Positions 8,223 to 18,900 of a stretch of DNA of 64,000 bases are shown piece by piece. The notes under the pieces were generated by a model. That model was not told the DNA's origin. It saw only the letters and a program-made list of their open reading frames with translations, and did no database searches. The DNA is taken from positions 200,254 to 264,253 of the forward strand of contig CAZVMN010000004.1 in the NCBI GenBank assembly GCA_964629015.1, written 5' to 3'. This DNA is from Oceanococcus sp964629015 (GTDB lineage Bacteria; Pseudomonadota; Gammaproteobacteria; Nevskiales; Oceanococcaceae). Within the stretch, counting starts at the first letter, position 1. Each line of letters starts with the position of its first letter. The position numbers and the translations under genes were made by a program.

Positions 8223-9584
8223 ATGAGCCGCTTTACGCCCCCTGTTTCTCACAATTCGCCACCGTCAGCTCGCAGCATTTTTCAAGTCAATGAACTGCTC
8301 GACACGCTGAAGCATGGGCTGGAAATGAACTTTCCGGCACTTTGGGTGGAAGGTGAAATCTCCAATTTCGTGGCCGCGCGATCCGGACACTGGTATTTCA
8401 CCCTGAAGGATGCGCGCGCCCAGATTCGCTGCGCCTGCTTTCGCAACCGCAATTTGGGAAAAACGCTGCCCAGCGAAGGACAGCGTGTTCTGGTCCACGG
8501 ACAACCGACAATCTACACCCAGCGCGGCGATCTCCAACTGATTGTCGATGACGTCCAGGACGCCGGCGCCGGCGCTCTGCACGCCGCCTTCGAACGACTC
8601 AAGCGGAAGTTGCAAGACGAAGGTCTGTTCGACCCCGCAAACAAAAGTCCGCTGCCGGACAACCCGCGTTGCATAGGCGTTATCTCGTCGACGGCGGGCG
8701 CCGCCCTGCATGATGTGCTGACCACGCTGCGCCGTCGCAATCCATTGCTCAAAGTCATCATCTACCCCAGCCTGGTTCAAGGAGCCGAAGCGCCAGAGGC
8801 TTTGCGCCAAGCCTTGAGCACAGCCCTGCAAAGACGCGAATGCGATGTGTTGTTGCTGACTCGGGGTGGCGGATCGCTGGAAGATCTTGAGGCGTTCAAC
8901 GACGAATTGCTGGCTCGCAGCATCGCCGACGCCGACCTGCCGATTGTCAGCGCCGTCGGCCACGAGGTGGACTTCAGCATTTGCGATTTTGTCGCCGACG
9001 TTCGTGCTGCCACACCGACCGCTGCTGCGGAATTGCTCAGCCGCGATCACACCGTTTGGTTGCACACGCTGACTCGAGCGCGATTGTCCCTGACGCGCAC
9101 GCTGCGCGAGCGATTGCGCCAGGCGCAACGTGAGCTGCAGCATCAGCAGACGCGCTTGCGTGTGTTGTCACCACAACGCCGCATGCTCGAACGCAGCCAG
9201 TGGCTGGACGATTTGAATCAACGTTTGAGCCGCAGCATGTCCCACAAGCTGGATCGGGCACGCCAGCAGCTTCGCACCGAGACGCGGGCCCTGCAGGACC
9301 ACAGCCCCAAGCACCGTCTCCAGCGCCAAGGCGAACAGCGAACTATGCTGCAGCTGCGCCTGCAACGCAGCACCCAAGCAACACTAGAAGCACACCGGTC
9401 ACGCTTGCGTCATGCCCGAGAACGGCTGAATGATTTGTCACCCGACAACGTCTTGGCCCGCGGTTACAGCATCACCCGTCACAACGACAGCATTGTGCGC
9501 GATGCCAACTTGGAAACGGGAAGTCATCTTGAGATCCAGATCGCGAACGGCAAAATCCACGCCACCGTAGGCGAAAAAGCCTGA
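8223..9584 (+). CDS. xseA: Exodeoxyribonuclease VII large subunit
   Basis: Large subunit of the bidirectional single-strand-specific exonuclease that degrades ssDNA into oligonucleotides during repair. The 453-residue protein has the N-terminal OB fold (FQVNELLDTLKHGLE, WVEGEISNF, about 18-50). The catalytic domain contains CIGVISSTAGAALHDVL and LLLTRGGGSLEDLEAFND. A long helical, Arg/Gln-rich C-terminal half (about 280-410) follows. The gene is divergent from guaB. The small subunit xseB is 15 kb away at 25.0 kb, so the subunits are not in one operon here. Confidence 0.97.
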   Translation: MSRFTPPVSHNSPPSARSIFQVNELLDTLKHGLEMNFPALWVEGEISNFVAARSGHWYFTLKDARAQIRCACFRNRNLGKTLPSEGQRVLVHGQPTIYTQRGDLQLIVDDVQDAGAGALHAAFERLKRKLQDEGLFDPANKSPLPDNPRCIGVISSTAGAALHDVLTTLRRRNPLLKVIIYPSLVQGAEAPEALRQALSTALQRRECDVLLLTRGGGSLEDLEAFNDELLARSIADADLPIVSAVGHEVDFSICDFVADVRAATPTAAAELLSRDHTVWLHTLTRARLSLTRTLRERLRQAQRELQHQQTRLRVLSPQRRMLERSQWLDDLNQRLSRSMSHKLDRARQQLRTETRALQDHSPKHRLQRQGEQRTMLQLRLQRSTQATLEAHRSRLRHARERLNDLSPDNVLARGYSITRHNDSIVRDANLETGSHLEIQIANGKIHATVGEKA

Positions 9585-9637
9585 CTCCGCTATAATTACG
9601 GGCTTACTTACGCCAATAATTTTGCAAGGGACTGGAC

Positions 9638-10732
9638 ATGCGCATTCTGCTCTCCGTCGTACTCTTTGGGGGAGTCGTCGGCCAAGCTGTAGCAGGTCAC
9701 TACGATGATCGGCTGTACATTTCTCCGGGGGCTTCTTACGTCATCACCGACGCAGGCCGTGGTGAGGATGAGGATGTCGGCTACTCAGTGATTCTGGGTA
9801 TGCCGGTTTCCGAAAACCGCAACTACGAACTCGATCTGGGTTACGCCGGCTTGGGTGATACCGACGTTTACAACCTCAACGTCAACATGCTGACGTTCTT
9901 CGATCCCAACACACCGGGTCTGTTCACCCTGCTGAGCGGCGGCGTACTGCATGCCGACGGCGGCTTGGGCGACGACTACTTCAGCGCCAACTTGGCCGGT
10001 GGTCTCGGCGCGATGATTCCGGCTTTCTATGGCAGCGTTCGCCTGGAGGCTCTGCTGCGCGCTGACCTGCACTTCAACGAAGATGCCGGTCTCGGCGGCA
10101 AGAAAGCGTTCGCGGAGCCGATCTTCCGCCTGGGCTACAGCATTCCCTTGGGTGCCAAATCAGAACCGACTTCGCCGGCTGGCGATGACGTTGCCGTGGT
10201 CGACCCCATGGGCGCTGACAGCGACAGCGATGGTGTCAACGACGATGCCGACCTGTGCCCCGGCACCCCGCTAGGCACGGTTGTTGACGCGACCGGTTGC
10301 GCCGTGGGCAGCAATGCCGGCAGCGTGACGCCGGCAGACTGCCGTCAGCCGCGCCTGGACGAAGCCGTTGATGAATACGGCTGCGCCGTGGATCGTTCGG
10401 TGATTCTGAACGACGTCAACTTCGAATTCGACAGTGACGTACTCACCGCCCAAGCCGAGTCCGTGCTCGACGATGTGGCCCAGGTGATCTCCACCATGGC
10501 GAACGCCAAAATCGAAATCGCTGGCCACACCAGCGATGAAGGTGACGAGTTCTACAACATCGACCTGTCACAGCGTCGTGCGCAAGCCGTGCGTGAATAC
10601 CTGATCAACGCGGGCGTCTCGTCCTCGCAGTTGGCCGCCAAAGGCTATGGCGACAACGCCCCGCTGAAGCCGAACACAACGATCTCCGGTCGCCGCGAAA
10701 ACCGCCGCGTCGAAGTTCGCGTGGTTCAGTAA
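9638..10732 (+). CDS. OmpA-family outer membrane protein
   Basis: Probable abundant outer-membrane protein tethered to peptidoglycan. Residues 1-20 are a signal peptide. Residues about 21-175 have the alternating pattern of a small beta barrel (LYISPGASY, YELDLGYAGLG, FRLGYSIPLG). A short acidic, calcium-binding-like thrombospondin type 3 stretch follows (DSDSDGVNDDADLCPGTP, about 192-209), plus a second Cys pair near 234-246. The OmpA C-terminal domain (about 255-364) has NFEFDSD, GHTSDEGDE and NIDLSQRRA, which bind diaminopimelate. Monocistronic with its own terminator. Structural role versus porin function cannot be told. Confidence 0.9.
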   Translation: MRILLSVVLFGGVVGQAVAGHYDDRLYISPGASYVITDAGRGEDEDVGYSVILGMPVSENRNYELDLGYAGLGDTDVYNLNVNMLTFFDPNTPGLFTLLSGGVLHADGGLGDDYFSANLAGGLGAMIPAFYGSVRLEALLRADLHFNEDAGLGGKKAFAEPIFRLGYSIPLGAKSEPTSPAGDDVAVVDPMGADSDSDGVNDDADLCPGTPLGTVVDATGCAVGSNAGSVTPADCRQPRLDEAVDEYGCAVDRSVILNDVNFEFDSDVLTAQAESVLDDVAQVISTMANAKIEIAGHTSDEGDEFYNIDLSQRRAQAVREYLINAGVSSSQLAAKGYGDNAPLKPNTTISGRRENRRVEVRVVQ

Positions 10733-10754
10733 GGCCGCTCAGGACAGAAATAAT

Positions 10755-10783
10755 AAAGGCGCGAGGGAACTTGCGCCTTTTTT
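10755..10783 (+). terminator. Rho-independent terminator after the OmpA-family gene
   Basis: An eight-base perfect stem (AAAGGCGC at 10755-10762 with GCGCCTTT at 10773-10780) has a ten-base loop and is followed by further T residues, 22 bases after the stop codon. It separates the OmpA-type gene from the SUF operon. Confidence 0.85.
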
Positions 10784-10793
10784 ATCCGCCCAA

Positions 10794-10816
10794 ATAGGAC
10801 CACTTTGGTACAGTAT
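10794..10816 (+). promoter_or_regulatory. Possible operator for the SUF regulator
   Basis: An imperfect inverted repeat centred on ACCA-CTT-TGGT (10799-10809) with flanking ATAG and GTAT lies immediately before and over the regulator's ATG. Its layout recalls IscR/Rrf2-type sites (ATA...TAT ends with a dyad core). Autoregulation by the encoded Rrf2 protein is an inference. Confidence 0.3.
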
Positions 10817-11231
10817 GCTCAAGCTCAGCAAACAAACTGACTACGCCACGGTGCTGCTATCGCACATGGCAAGCACACCGGAACGCGTGTGCAACGTGAG
10901 TGAGCTGGCTCGAGCGACGCACGTCAGTGCACCCATGGCGAGCAAGACTTTAAAGATTCTGGCCCGCGAAGGTCTGGTCGAGTCAGAACGCGGTGCCAGC
11001 GGTGGTTACCGTTTGAGCCGCGCCCCGGCAAGCATCTCGATTGCCGATATCGTGCGTGCGATTGAAGGCCCGATCGCGCTCACCCAATGCAGCAGTCACG
11101 CAGGCTGTTCGTTGCAATCGCATTGCCAGATCCGACCGCACTGGCAAGTGATCAACAGCACCATCATCAACAGCCTGAAACAACTCAGTCTGGCCGAGCT
11201 TCAAGGCCCGGCCAGCCACCTGGGACTTTGA
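10815..11231 (+). CDS. Rrf2-family regulator of the SUF operon
   Basis: IscR-like transcription factor of the type found at the head of gammaproteobacterial SUF operons. The 138-residue protein has a winged helix at about 1-70 (LSKQTDYATVLLSHMA, then SGGYRLSRAP). Three cysteines, C92, C98 and C104, are spaced C-x5-C-x5-C exactly as the Fe-S ligands of IscR. It probably senses Fe-S status and represses the operon when holo. It is followed by sufB after 17 bases, and a strong terminator isolates it from the gene upstream. Confidence 0.9.
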   Translation: MLKLSKQTDYATVLLSHMASTPERVCNVSELARATHVSAPMASKTLKILAREGLVESERGASGGYRLSRAPASISIADIVRAIEGPIALTQCSSHAGCSLQSHCQIRPHWQVINSTIINSLKQLSLAELQGPASHLGL

Positions 11232-11248
11232 CCCAGCAAGAGGACGAC

Positions 11249-12700
11249 ATGTCTATGGAAACGACAGAACTGGAACAGCTCATCCGCCGCCGCGAGTACC
11301 GTGAGGGCTTTGTCACCGACCTGGAGTCGGAAACCGTTCCACCCGGCCTGAACGAGGACGTGATTCGCGCGATCTCCACGCGCAAGAACGAACCGGAATG
11401 GATGCTGGAATGGCGTCTGGATGCTTATCGCCAATGGCTGCAAATGCGTGAGCCGGAATGGGCCAATGTGAACTACGGCCCGATCGACTATCAGTCGATC
11501 TCTTACTACTCGGCGCCTAAAAGCATGAAAGATGGCCCCAAGAGTTTGGACGAGGTCGATCCTAAGCTGCTCGAAACCTACGAAAAGCTCGGTATCCCGG
11601 TGCACGAACGCGCCGCGCTGGCCGGCGTCGCCGTGGACATGGTGTTTGACAGCGTGTCCGTGGCCACCACCTTTCAGGAGAAGCTGGCGGACGCCGGCGT
11701 GCTGTTCTGCCCGATCTCCGAAGCGCTGCAGAAACACCCCGAGCTGGTGCGCAAATATCTCGGTTCGGTGGTCCCGAAAAAGGACAACTACTTCGCGGCG
11801 CTCAATTCGGCGGTGTTCACCGACGGGTCTTTCGTGTACATCCCCAAGGGCGTACGTTGCCCGATGGAATTGTCCACCTACTTCCGTATCAACGAACGCA
11901 ATACCGGCCAGTTCGAACGCACCCTGATCATCGCTGAAGACGACAGCCACGTGAGCTATCTGGAAGGTTGCACCGCGCCCATGCGCGACGAAAACCAACT
12001 TCACGCCGCGGTTGTGGAGCTGGTCGCCATGGACCGCGCCGAGATCAAATACTCGACGGTGCAGAATTGGTACCCCGGCGATGAAGAAGGCAAAGGTGGC
12101 ATCTACAACTTCGTGACCAAGCGCGGCGACTGCCGCGGCGAAAGTTCCAAGATTTCCTGGACACAGGTCGAAACCGGTTCATCCGTCACCTGGAAATATC
12201 CGGGCTGTGTCTTGCGTGGTGACAACTCGGTTGGCGAGTTCTATTCGGTTGCGCTGTCACATCACAAGCAGCAGGCGGACACCGGCACCAAGATGGTCCA
12301 TCTGGGGCGCAATACACGCTCGCATATCATCTCCAAAGGCATCTCTGCGGGACGAGGCAACCAGACCTATCGCGGGCTGGTCAAGGTCTCCCCGCGTGCT
12401 GAAGGCGCTCGCAACTACACCCAGTGCGACAGTCTGCTGATCGGCGATCAATGCGGCGCCCACACCGTGCCATATCTGGAAACGCGCAACTCGACCGCGC
12501 AATGCGAACACGAAGCAACCACCTCGAAAATTGGCGACGATCAGCTGTTTTATCTGCGCGCACGCGGCATCGGTGAAGAAGAAGCCGTATCCATGATCGT
12601 CAATGGCTTCTGCAAGGATGTGTTCCGCGAACTGCCGATGGAGTTTGCGGTGGAAGCGCAGCGCTTGCTGAGTGTTTCACTGGAGGGCGCGGTGGGATAG
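11249..12700 (+). CDS. sufB: Fe-S cluster scaffold component SufB
   Basis: Core of the SufBC2D scaffold that builds Fe-S clusters under iron limitation or oxidative stress. 483 residues from the ATG at 11249, which has GAGG nine bases upstream; longer readings would overlap the regulator. Conserved features are the beta-helix core (FVYIPKGVRCPMELSTYFRIN) and the late cysteine segment TAQCEHEATTSKI followed by FYLRARGIGEEEA. Second gene of the suf operon, followed by sufC after 74 bases in which I see no other feature. Confidence 0.97.
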   Translation: MSMETTELEQLIRRREYREGFVTDLESETVPPGLNEDVIRAISTRKNEPEWMLEWRLDAYRQWLQMREPEWANVNYGPIDYQSISYYSAPKSMKDGPKSLDEVDPKLLETYEKLGIPVHERAALAGVAVDMVFDSVSVATTFQEKLADAGVLFCPISEALQKHPELVRKYLGSVVPKKDNYFAALNSAVFTDGSFVYIPKGVRCPMELSTYFRINERNTGQFERTLIIAEDDSHVSYLEGCTAPMRDENQLHAAVVELVAMDRAEIKYSTVQNWYPGDEEGKGGIYNFVTKRGDCRGESSKISWTQVETGSSVTWKYPGCVLRGDNSVGEFYSVALSHHKQQADTGTKMVHLGRNTRSHIISKGISAGRGNQTYRGLVKVSPRAEGARNYTQCDSLLIGDQCGAHTVPYLETRNSTAQCEHEATTSKIGDDQLFYLRARGIGEEEAVSMIVNGFCKDVFRELPMEFAVEAQRLLSVSLEGAVG

Positions 12701-12774
12701 GACCTTGAGCGTCTCCGCGAAAGCTCGCAATAAAACCACCCCAAACGCAAAACGAACCCTGATAAAGATTCAAC

Positions 12775-13533
12775 ATGCTGAAAATCGAAAACCTCACTGC
12801 CAAAGTTCAGGACAAAGACATCCTCAAAGGCATCAACCTGAGTATTGGGCCGGGCGAAGTTCACGCCATCATGGGCCCGAACGGCTCGGGCAAAAGCACC
12901 CTGGCCAACATTCTGGCCGGACGCGACAGCTATGAAATCACCGGTGGATCGGTGACCTTCGAGGGTCAGAATTTGCTCGAGATGGATCCGGAAGAGCGCG
13001 CCTGCGCCGGTATTTTCCTGGGCTTCCAGTACCCTGTCGAGATCCCCGGCGTCAGCAACATGACCATGCTCAAAGCTGCGGTGAACGCACGCCGCAAGGC
13101 TCAGGGCCAGGACGAAGCCACACCGCTGGAGTTGCTGCAAAAGGTCAAAAAAGCGGCCGAAACCATGCAGGTTGCCGACGCCATGCTGCAACGCGGCGTC
13201 AATGAAGGTTTCTCTGGCGGCGAGAAAAAGCGCAACGAAATCCTGCAGATGCTGGTGCTTGAGCCCAAGCTGGCTATCCTTGATGAGACCGACTCCGGTC
13301 TGGACATTGATGCGCTGAAAGTCGTGTCTGACGGCGTCAACGCGCTGCGCTCACCGCAGCACTCCGTGGTTCTGGTCACGCACTATCAACGTTTACTCGA
13401 CCACATCAAGCCGGACTTCGTGCACGTGCTGGCGGGTGGCCGCATCGTCGAATCCGGGGGTCCCGAACTGGCCCTGACGCTGGAAGAAAAGGGCTACGCC
13501 TGGGTCACCGACAAGCAGCAGGCTCCGGCATGA
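12775..13533 (+). CDS. sufC: Fe-S assembly ATPase SufC
   Basis: Cytosolic ABC-type ATPase that drives conformational change of SufB and SufD during cluster assembly. 252 residues with Walker A GPNGSGKST (34-42), the SufC-specific signature FSGGEKKRNEI (about 145-155) and Walker B LAILDETDSGLD (about 165-176). Its stop overlaps the sufD start (ATGA), which implies translational coupling and balanced subunit synthesis. Confidence 0.98.
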   Translation: MLKIENLTAKVQDKDILKGINLSIGPGEVHAIMGPNGSGKSTLANILAGRDSYEITGGSVTFEGQNLLEMDPEERACAGIFLGFQYPVEIPGVSNMTMLKAAVNARRKAQGQDEATPLELLQKVKKAAETMQVADAMLQRGVNEGFSGGEKKRNEILQMLVLEPKLAILDETDSGLDIDALKVVSDGVNALRSPQHSVVLVTHYQRLLDHIKPDFVHVLAGGRIVESGGPELALTLEEKGYAWVTDKQQAPA

Positions 13534-14669
13534 GTGGAGTGATCGCGCCCAGCGATATTCGCTGGCCCACACGCAAGCAGGAGGCCTGGAAGTACACCGA
13601 TCTGGCCGCCTTCAGCAAACTCATGCCTGAGACGTTCAGTCTCGCTGAGCCCAAGGCCAAGACCGCTCCCCAAACGCTGTGGCAAGGCGAGTGCGCCCGT
13701 CGTCTGGTATGGCTGGATGGGCAATTCCAGAACGACTGGTCGCAAGGCGCCGCGCCAACGATCAATGACGAAGGCTCTGTCAGCTGCGAGGCACTCGCCG
13801 ATTTGGTCACGCACAGCCGTCGCCAAGCCCAGACTCTGGTCTTGAACGCGGATGATCAGTGCGTTCATCTGGTGTTCGCCCATGACGACACGCAGGATGC
13901 GTTATCGCATCTGGATCTCACCATTCAAATTCCAGCCCACGCCGAAATCACCGTGATTGAGGAACATCTGGGTGGGCGCGCTGGGCTGGCCAGCACGCAG
14001 ATCACGCTTGAGCTGGGCGCAAACGCCCAAGTCCACCAGGTTCGTCTACAGCATGCGGCATCAACTCAAATGCTGATTGGCGGCCAACATGCGCACATCG
14101 CTGAGCATGCTCGCCTGCATCAAACCCATATTGAATGGGGCGGGCGATTAAGCCGTTTGCACAGCACCCTGGCCCTGCAGGGCCAAGGCGCAGAAGTTCA
14201 TTACTACGCTTTGTCCGGTCTTGGTGATCGCCAACATGTCGATCATCAGGTGGACGTCCGCCACGAAGCCGCACACGCGATCAGTCGACTCCAAGCCCGC
14301 GGCATTATTGGTGACAGTGCGCGGCAGGTGTTCAACGGCAAGATCTATGTTGCCCGTGGTGCGCAGAAGACCGATTCCGATCAGCTGCTGCGCAACCTGT
14401 TGCTCAGCGACAAAGCCGAAGTGGACGCCAAGCCAGAGCTGGAAATCTATGCCGACGATGTGCGCTGCGCGCATGGGTCTACGGTGGGCCGCCTGGATGA
14501 AGCGGCCTTGTTCTACCTGCGCAGCCGTGGTCTGGATCGCGCCGAGGCGCGTCGTTTGCTGATGCTCAGTTTCGCCGAGCACGTGTTGCGTGAAATTCAG
14601 GATGAGAATTTGCGCCTTCAGACGCGCACTGCATTTGCCGATCACCTCAGTCTGCAGAAGTCCGCATGA
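13530..14669 (+). CDS. sufD: Fe-S assembly protein SufD
   Basis: Paralogue of SufB that pairs with it and with SufC. 379 residues. The N-terminal part has the motif RKQEAWKYTDL (about 12-22). A beta-helix follows, and the conserved C-terminal half contains ADDVRCAHGSTVGRLDEAALFYLRSRG in two parts (about 308-335). Coupled by ATGA overlaps to both sufC and sufS. Confidence 0.96.
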   Translation: MSGVIAPSDIRWPTRKQEAWKYTDLAAFSKLMPETFSLAEPKAKTAPQTLWQGECARRLVWLDGQFQNDWSQGAAPTINDEGSVSCEALADLVTHSRRQAQTLVLNADDQCVHLVFAHDDTQDALSHLDLTIQIPAHAEITVIEEHLGGRAGLASTQITLELGANAQVHQVRLQHAASTQMLIGGQHAHIAEHARLHQTHIEWGGRLSRLHSTLALQGQGAEVHYYALSGLGDRQHVDHQVDVRHEAAHAISRLQARGIIGDSARQVFNGKIYVARGAQKTDSDQLLRNLLLSDKAEVDAKPELEIYADDVRCAHGSTVGRLDEAALFYLRSRGLDRAEARRLLMLSFAEHVLREIQDENLRLQTRTAFADHLSLQKSA

Positions 14670-15892
14670 GCAACGCCGTCACGCTTCAGGATCTGCGCGC
14701 GCGTTTCCCCGCGCTGGATCAGCACGTCAACGGCCAGCCCTTGGCCTATCTCGACAATGCAGCGACCACGCAAAAGCCGGACACGGTGATTCAGGCGCTG
14801 ATTGATTACTACCGTCACGACAACGCCAACGTTCACCGTGCGGTTCATACCCTGGCCGGGCGCGCGACGCGCGGTTACGAGGGCGCGCGAGATCGCATCG
14901 CCGAGTTCATCAATGCACCTGGCCGCGAAAATGTCATTTTTACGCGCGGCACCACCGAAGCGATCAATCTGGTCGCGTACAGCTGGGCGCGGCATAACCT
15001 GGGCGCGGGCGACGAAATTCTTATCACCGAGATGGAGCACCATTCCAACATCGTGCCCTGGCAGCTGATCTGTGCAGAAACCGGGGCCATGCTGAAAGCG
15101 GCGCCGGTCACCGACAGCGGTGAGCTCGACATGGCCGCGTTCAAAACCTTGCTGGGATCCCGCACCAAACTGGTGTCGGTGAGCGACGCCTCCAACGCCA
15201 TCGGTACCGTGAATCCGGTCGATGAGATCGTCACGCTGGCCCATGACGCTGGCGCGCGGGTTCTGGTCGACGCTGCGCAGGCCGTGGCGCATCACAAGCT
15301 GGACGTGCAGACATTGGACGCTGACTTTGTCGCCTTTTCCGCGCACAAAATGTTTGGCCCCACCGGTTTTGGCGTGCTCTACGGCAAAACCGAAGTGCTG
15401 GAACAAGCTCAGCCATGGCAAGGCGGTGGCGACATGATCGAAACCGTGACGCTGGAAAAAAGCACATGGAACACGCTGCCCTACCGCTTTGAGGCCGGCA
15501 CACCGAACATCGCGGACACCATTGCAACCGGCGCCGCCGTGGATTTCATGCGCGCGCTGGATTTGGATATGGTCATCGCGCATGAGCAAGCCCTGTTGGC
15601 GCAAGCAACACAAGGGCTGAGCGGCATCGACGGTCTACGCATCATTGGTACCGCTCCACACAAGGCCGCCATCGTGTCCTTTGTGATGGACACGGCGCAC
15701 CCGCAAGACATCGGCACCCTGCTGGATGAAAACGGCATCGCGGTGCGTACGGGGCATCATTGCGCCATGCCACTGATGGCCCGTTTTGGGGTTCCCGGCA
15801 CGGTGCGCGCGTCATTTGCTTTGTACAACACGGCCGAAGAAGTCAATCGTTTGATCGACAGCATGCAGCGTATCGCACGCTTGTTCGCCTGA
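14666..15892 (+). CDS. sufS: Cysteine desulfurase SufS (class II)
   Basis: PLP enzyme that takes sulfur from cysteine as a persulfide for cluster assembly. 408 residues. The PLP lysine is in FSAHKMFGPTG (about residue 228). The catalytic cysteine is in RTGHHCAMP (about 365), the short-loop class II form that normally needs SufE or SufU to accept the sulfur. Neither is encoded in the remainder of this operon, so the partner must lie elsewhere. Last gene of the suf operon. Confidence 0.97.
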   Translation: MSNAVTLQDLRARFPALDQHVNGQPLAYLDNAATTQKPDTVIQALIDYYRHDNANVHRAVHTLAGRATRGYEGARDRIAEFINAPGRENVIFTRGTTEAINLVAYSWARHNLGAGDEILITEMEHHSNIVPWQLICAETGAMLKAAPVTDSGELDMAAFKTLLGSRTKLVSVSDASNAIGTVNPVDEIVTLAHDAGARVLVDAAQAVAHHKLDVQTLDADFVAFSAHKMFGPTGFGVLYGKTEVLEQAQPWQGGGDMIETVTLEKSTWNTLPYRFEAGTPNIADTIATGAAVDFMRALDLDMVIAHEQALLAQATQGLSGIDGLRIIGTAPHKAAIVSFVMDTAHPQDIGTLLDENGIAVRTGHHCAMPLMARFGVPGTVRASFALYNTAEEVNRLIDSMQRIARLFA

Positions 15893-15955
15893 AAATCGGG
15901 CCAGACAAAGCCCAAACTCGTCCTTGCAAGCTGCTGAATTTGCTACGCTTGCCGC

Positions 15956-18900
15956 ATGAGTTCGGTCACTGACGTCACAACAGAATCACCGTTGCGCTGG
16001 CTGCATAGTCTGCGCTTCGCTCTGTTGTTGCTCAGTCTGCTACTCACCCTGACCTTTGGCAGCGTCGCGGTGACCTTGAATCAGCAGGCTGTTGCCGGCC
16101 CGCTCGGAGAGGTTTCCGATGCCCGCTTTGCGCAGCAACAGCAGGCCTTGCGCGGTCATCTCGGCGACAAAACCCGTAACGCCGAACACCTTGCCCACGC
16201 GCTCAATAGACTCGCCCTTGATCTTTGGGGCCGCGAGACCGACTTGCGCCGCCTGGGCCAACAACTGCTTGAGCATCTGCCCGCCGATTCCCCAGTGATT
16301 GCAGCTGGCATCTGGCCAGAACCACGGGAGTTCCAGCGCCAGCGGATTCGCGCCAGTTTGTATTGGACGATCGGCGCCGGTCGTGAGCGCGAAATCCGCT
16401 TTCACGACGACTACAACAACACCGCCAACATCAGCTACCACGGCGAGAGTTGGTACACCCCAGCGCGCTATCAGCGCGGTGAGGGTTGTTTTTGGACCAA
16501 TCGATACGTCGACCCGTTTTTGCGCAAAGCGGTCATCACGTGCGCGATGGCCCTGAGGCAAGCGGATCGCTTCATCGGTGTCACCACGGTGGTCCTGGAC
16601 CCGTCGCGACTGGACAGCGCCATACCGCCTATGCCCCGCGCCGCGCCGTTCTACCTGCTGCTCGACCACGATCAGAAAATCCTCAATGCGGACGGCATCG
16701 CGCTTGAAGCCAGCGACACCCTGCCCGCGCTGGCCCAGCATGACAAACGCTTCGGCTCAATTGCGGTGCAGCTGCACAACCAGACGGAGCAACGCGTCGT
16801 CCAAGCCCGAAATGGCGATCCTCAGTGGACGAACGCGGTCACCGCGTTGAGTGCGGAAAGTCGTGAATTGTCCAAGCTTCAGGCCGAACAGATTCTCGCC
16901 AGACTGAACGTTGCCGACACGCAAAATGCAGAGCAGCAGTTGCTCGTCGGGAACGGCCAGCTGACCCAGACTGCCATCAACATCAGTGCACTGGGGGGCG
17001 TGGGCGTGCTGCTAAGCGGCCAGTATCAAGCGGCACGTATAGCGGGCTGGTCATTGGATAGCTGGATCAGCGCAGCCGTGACAGCCGGTGCCATCACTTT
17101 CGCCCTGCTCCTGTCGTTTGTGCTCAACAGCGCCGTGGTCATGACTCCGCTGCAACGTCTGATTCGTCAATTGCGCCTGCCGGCCGAAGACACGCATTTG
17201 GACACCACGCCAGGCAACGAAATTGGCCTCATCGGCGAGCTGGTCAACGCACGTCACGCGCACATTCGTCGCCTGCTCGAAGCGGCCAACCGCAAGTCAC
17301 GGGTCGAAGCACGTAAAGCGAAGGCCCAAGCGCCCAAGGACAATGACAGCGATTCCGGATGGGCGGTGATTGACGCCATGGCCGATGCGGTCGTCATGAC
17401 CGATCTCAATGGCAACATCCGCTATCTCAACAATGCCGCGGAATCCCTGGCAGGGTGGAACTTGGCGCAGGCCCGGGGACTGGATTTCGATGAGGTCTTC
17501 CACATTCTGGATCACACCGGCAAGCAACGGCTCGCTCAGATCGCCTTGAAAGCCCTGCAAGCCTCAACGGCAGCAACCCATCCGGTCTCTGCCATGTTCA
17601 AAACGCGCAGTGGCCACCAACTGCCTTGCAAGCTCAGCAGCGCAGCGGTTCGCGATGCACGCGGCACAACCGCAGGCGCTGCGATCATCCTGAATGAGGC
17701 ACGCAGTGGCATGAGCGGCTCAGGTCAGGTTGCCAGCGAGCTGCGCGACAAGCTCACCGGCTTGGCCAACCGACAGGCGTTTGAAGCCGAATTGGCATCA
17801 CGCTGTGAAGCCGCGCGACAAAATCCCACCAACAGCTGCGCCCTGCTCTACCTTGATGTCGATCACATGCAGGACATCAACCAAGCCTTCGGCAGTGAAG
17901 GCGGCGATGAGTTCTTACGCCAGCTTGGGCGTCTTATTCAAAGTGATGTGGGCGAGAACAACCCGGCGTATCGACTCCACAGCGATAAATTCGGTGTCCT
18001 TCTCGACACCGCCGACCCGGCCGCTGCGCAGCTCACGGCCGAACTACTCAGTGCGGATGTACAAAGCTGGGGATTCCAGTGGCGAGGCGAGCGACGCGAC
18101 GTCAGCATCAGCGCCGGCCTGATCATGATCGACAAAGACAGCGGCCGCCCTGCCGACGTTTTGCGCCAAGCTGATGCACTCTGCCAGCAAGCGCAGAACG
18201 AGGGGCGAGGCCGCATTGTCAGCGGCCGCGCCCGAGCGGACAAAGATGAGCTGCGTGATGACCGCAACTGGCTGATCAATATCAAGAAAGGGCTTGCTGA
18301 AGACCGCTTCCACTTGTCCACCCAACAAATCCGCTCACTCCAGCGCAGCGCCGACGACGGGCACATTTTCAGCACCTCGATGTCGCTGGAAGACGAGGAA
18401 GGGTTCTGGAACAGCGCCGACAAATTCATGCCGGTGGCTGAACGTCACAACCTTGCCGAGCAGCTTGATCGCTGGACCATTGATCAAGTTTTCAAACACC
18501 TGATCAAAGATCCCGAGCTCACGGTCAACATCGACTTCTGCCTGATTTCACTGTCCGTGAGCAGCATGCAATCCCCGCGTTTCCTGGATTTCATGATCGA
18601 ACACTTCAAGGACAGCGCTGTTTCACCGAGCAAGATCTGTCTCGATCTGAGCGAAACCAACGTCCACACTCGCCTATCCGGGGCACGCGATTTTTGCCAG
18701 ACGATGCACCGTGCCGGGTGTCGACTGAGTCTGTCCGGAGTTTCCACGCGTCCATCAAGCTACAAGCTGATTCGAGAGTTGCCAGTCCAGCTGGTGCGCT
18801 TTGATCCGGCACTGACGCAAAGCGCGGATCGCGACCCCGTGGAACGCCTCGCGACCGAATCGCTGCATCGGATTGTGCAAACGCTGGGCAAACAAAGCAT

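Noticed and set aside
17897..17914. Literal GGDEF motif as evidence of an active diguanylate cyclase
   Set aside because: By position in the fold it aligns with the GxxxGDxxL segment; the true signature site downstream reads HSDKF.
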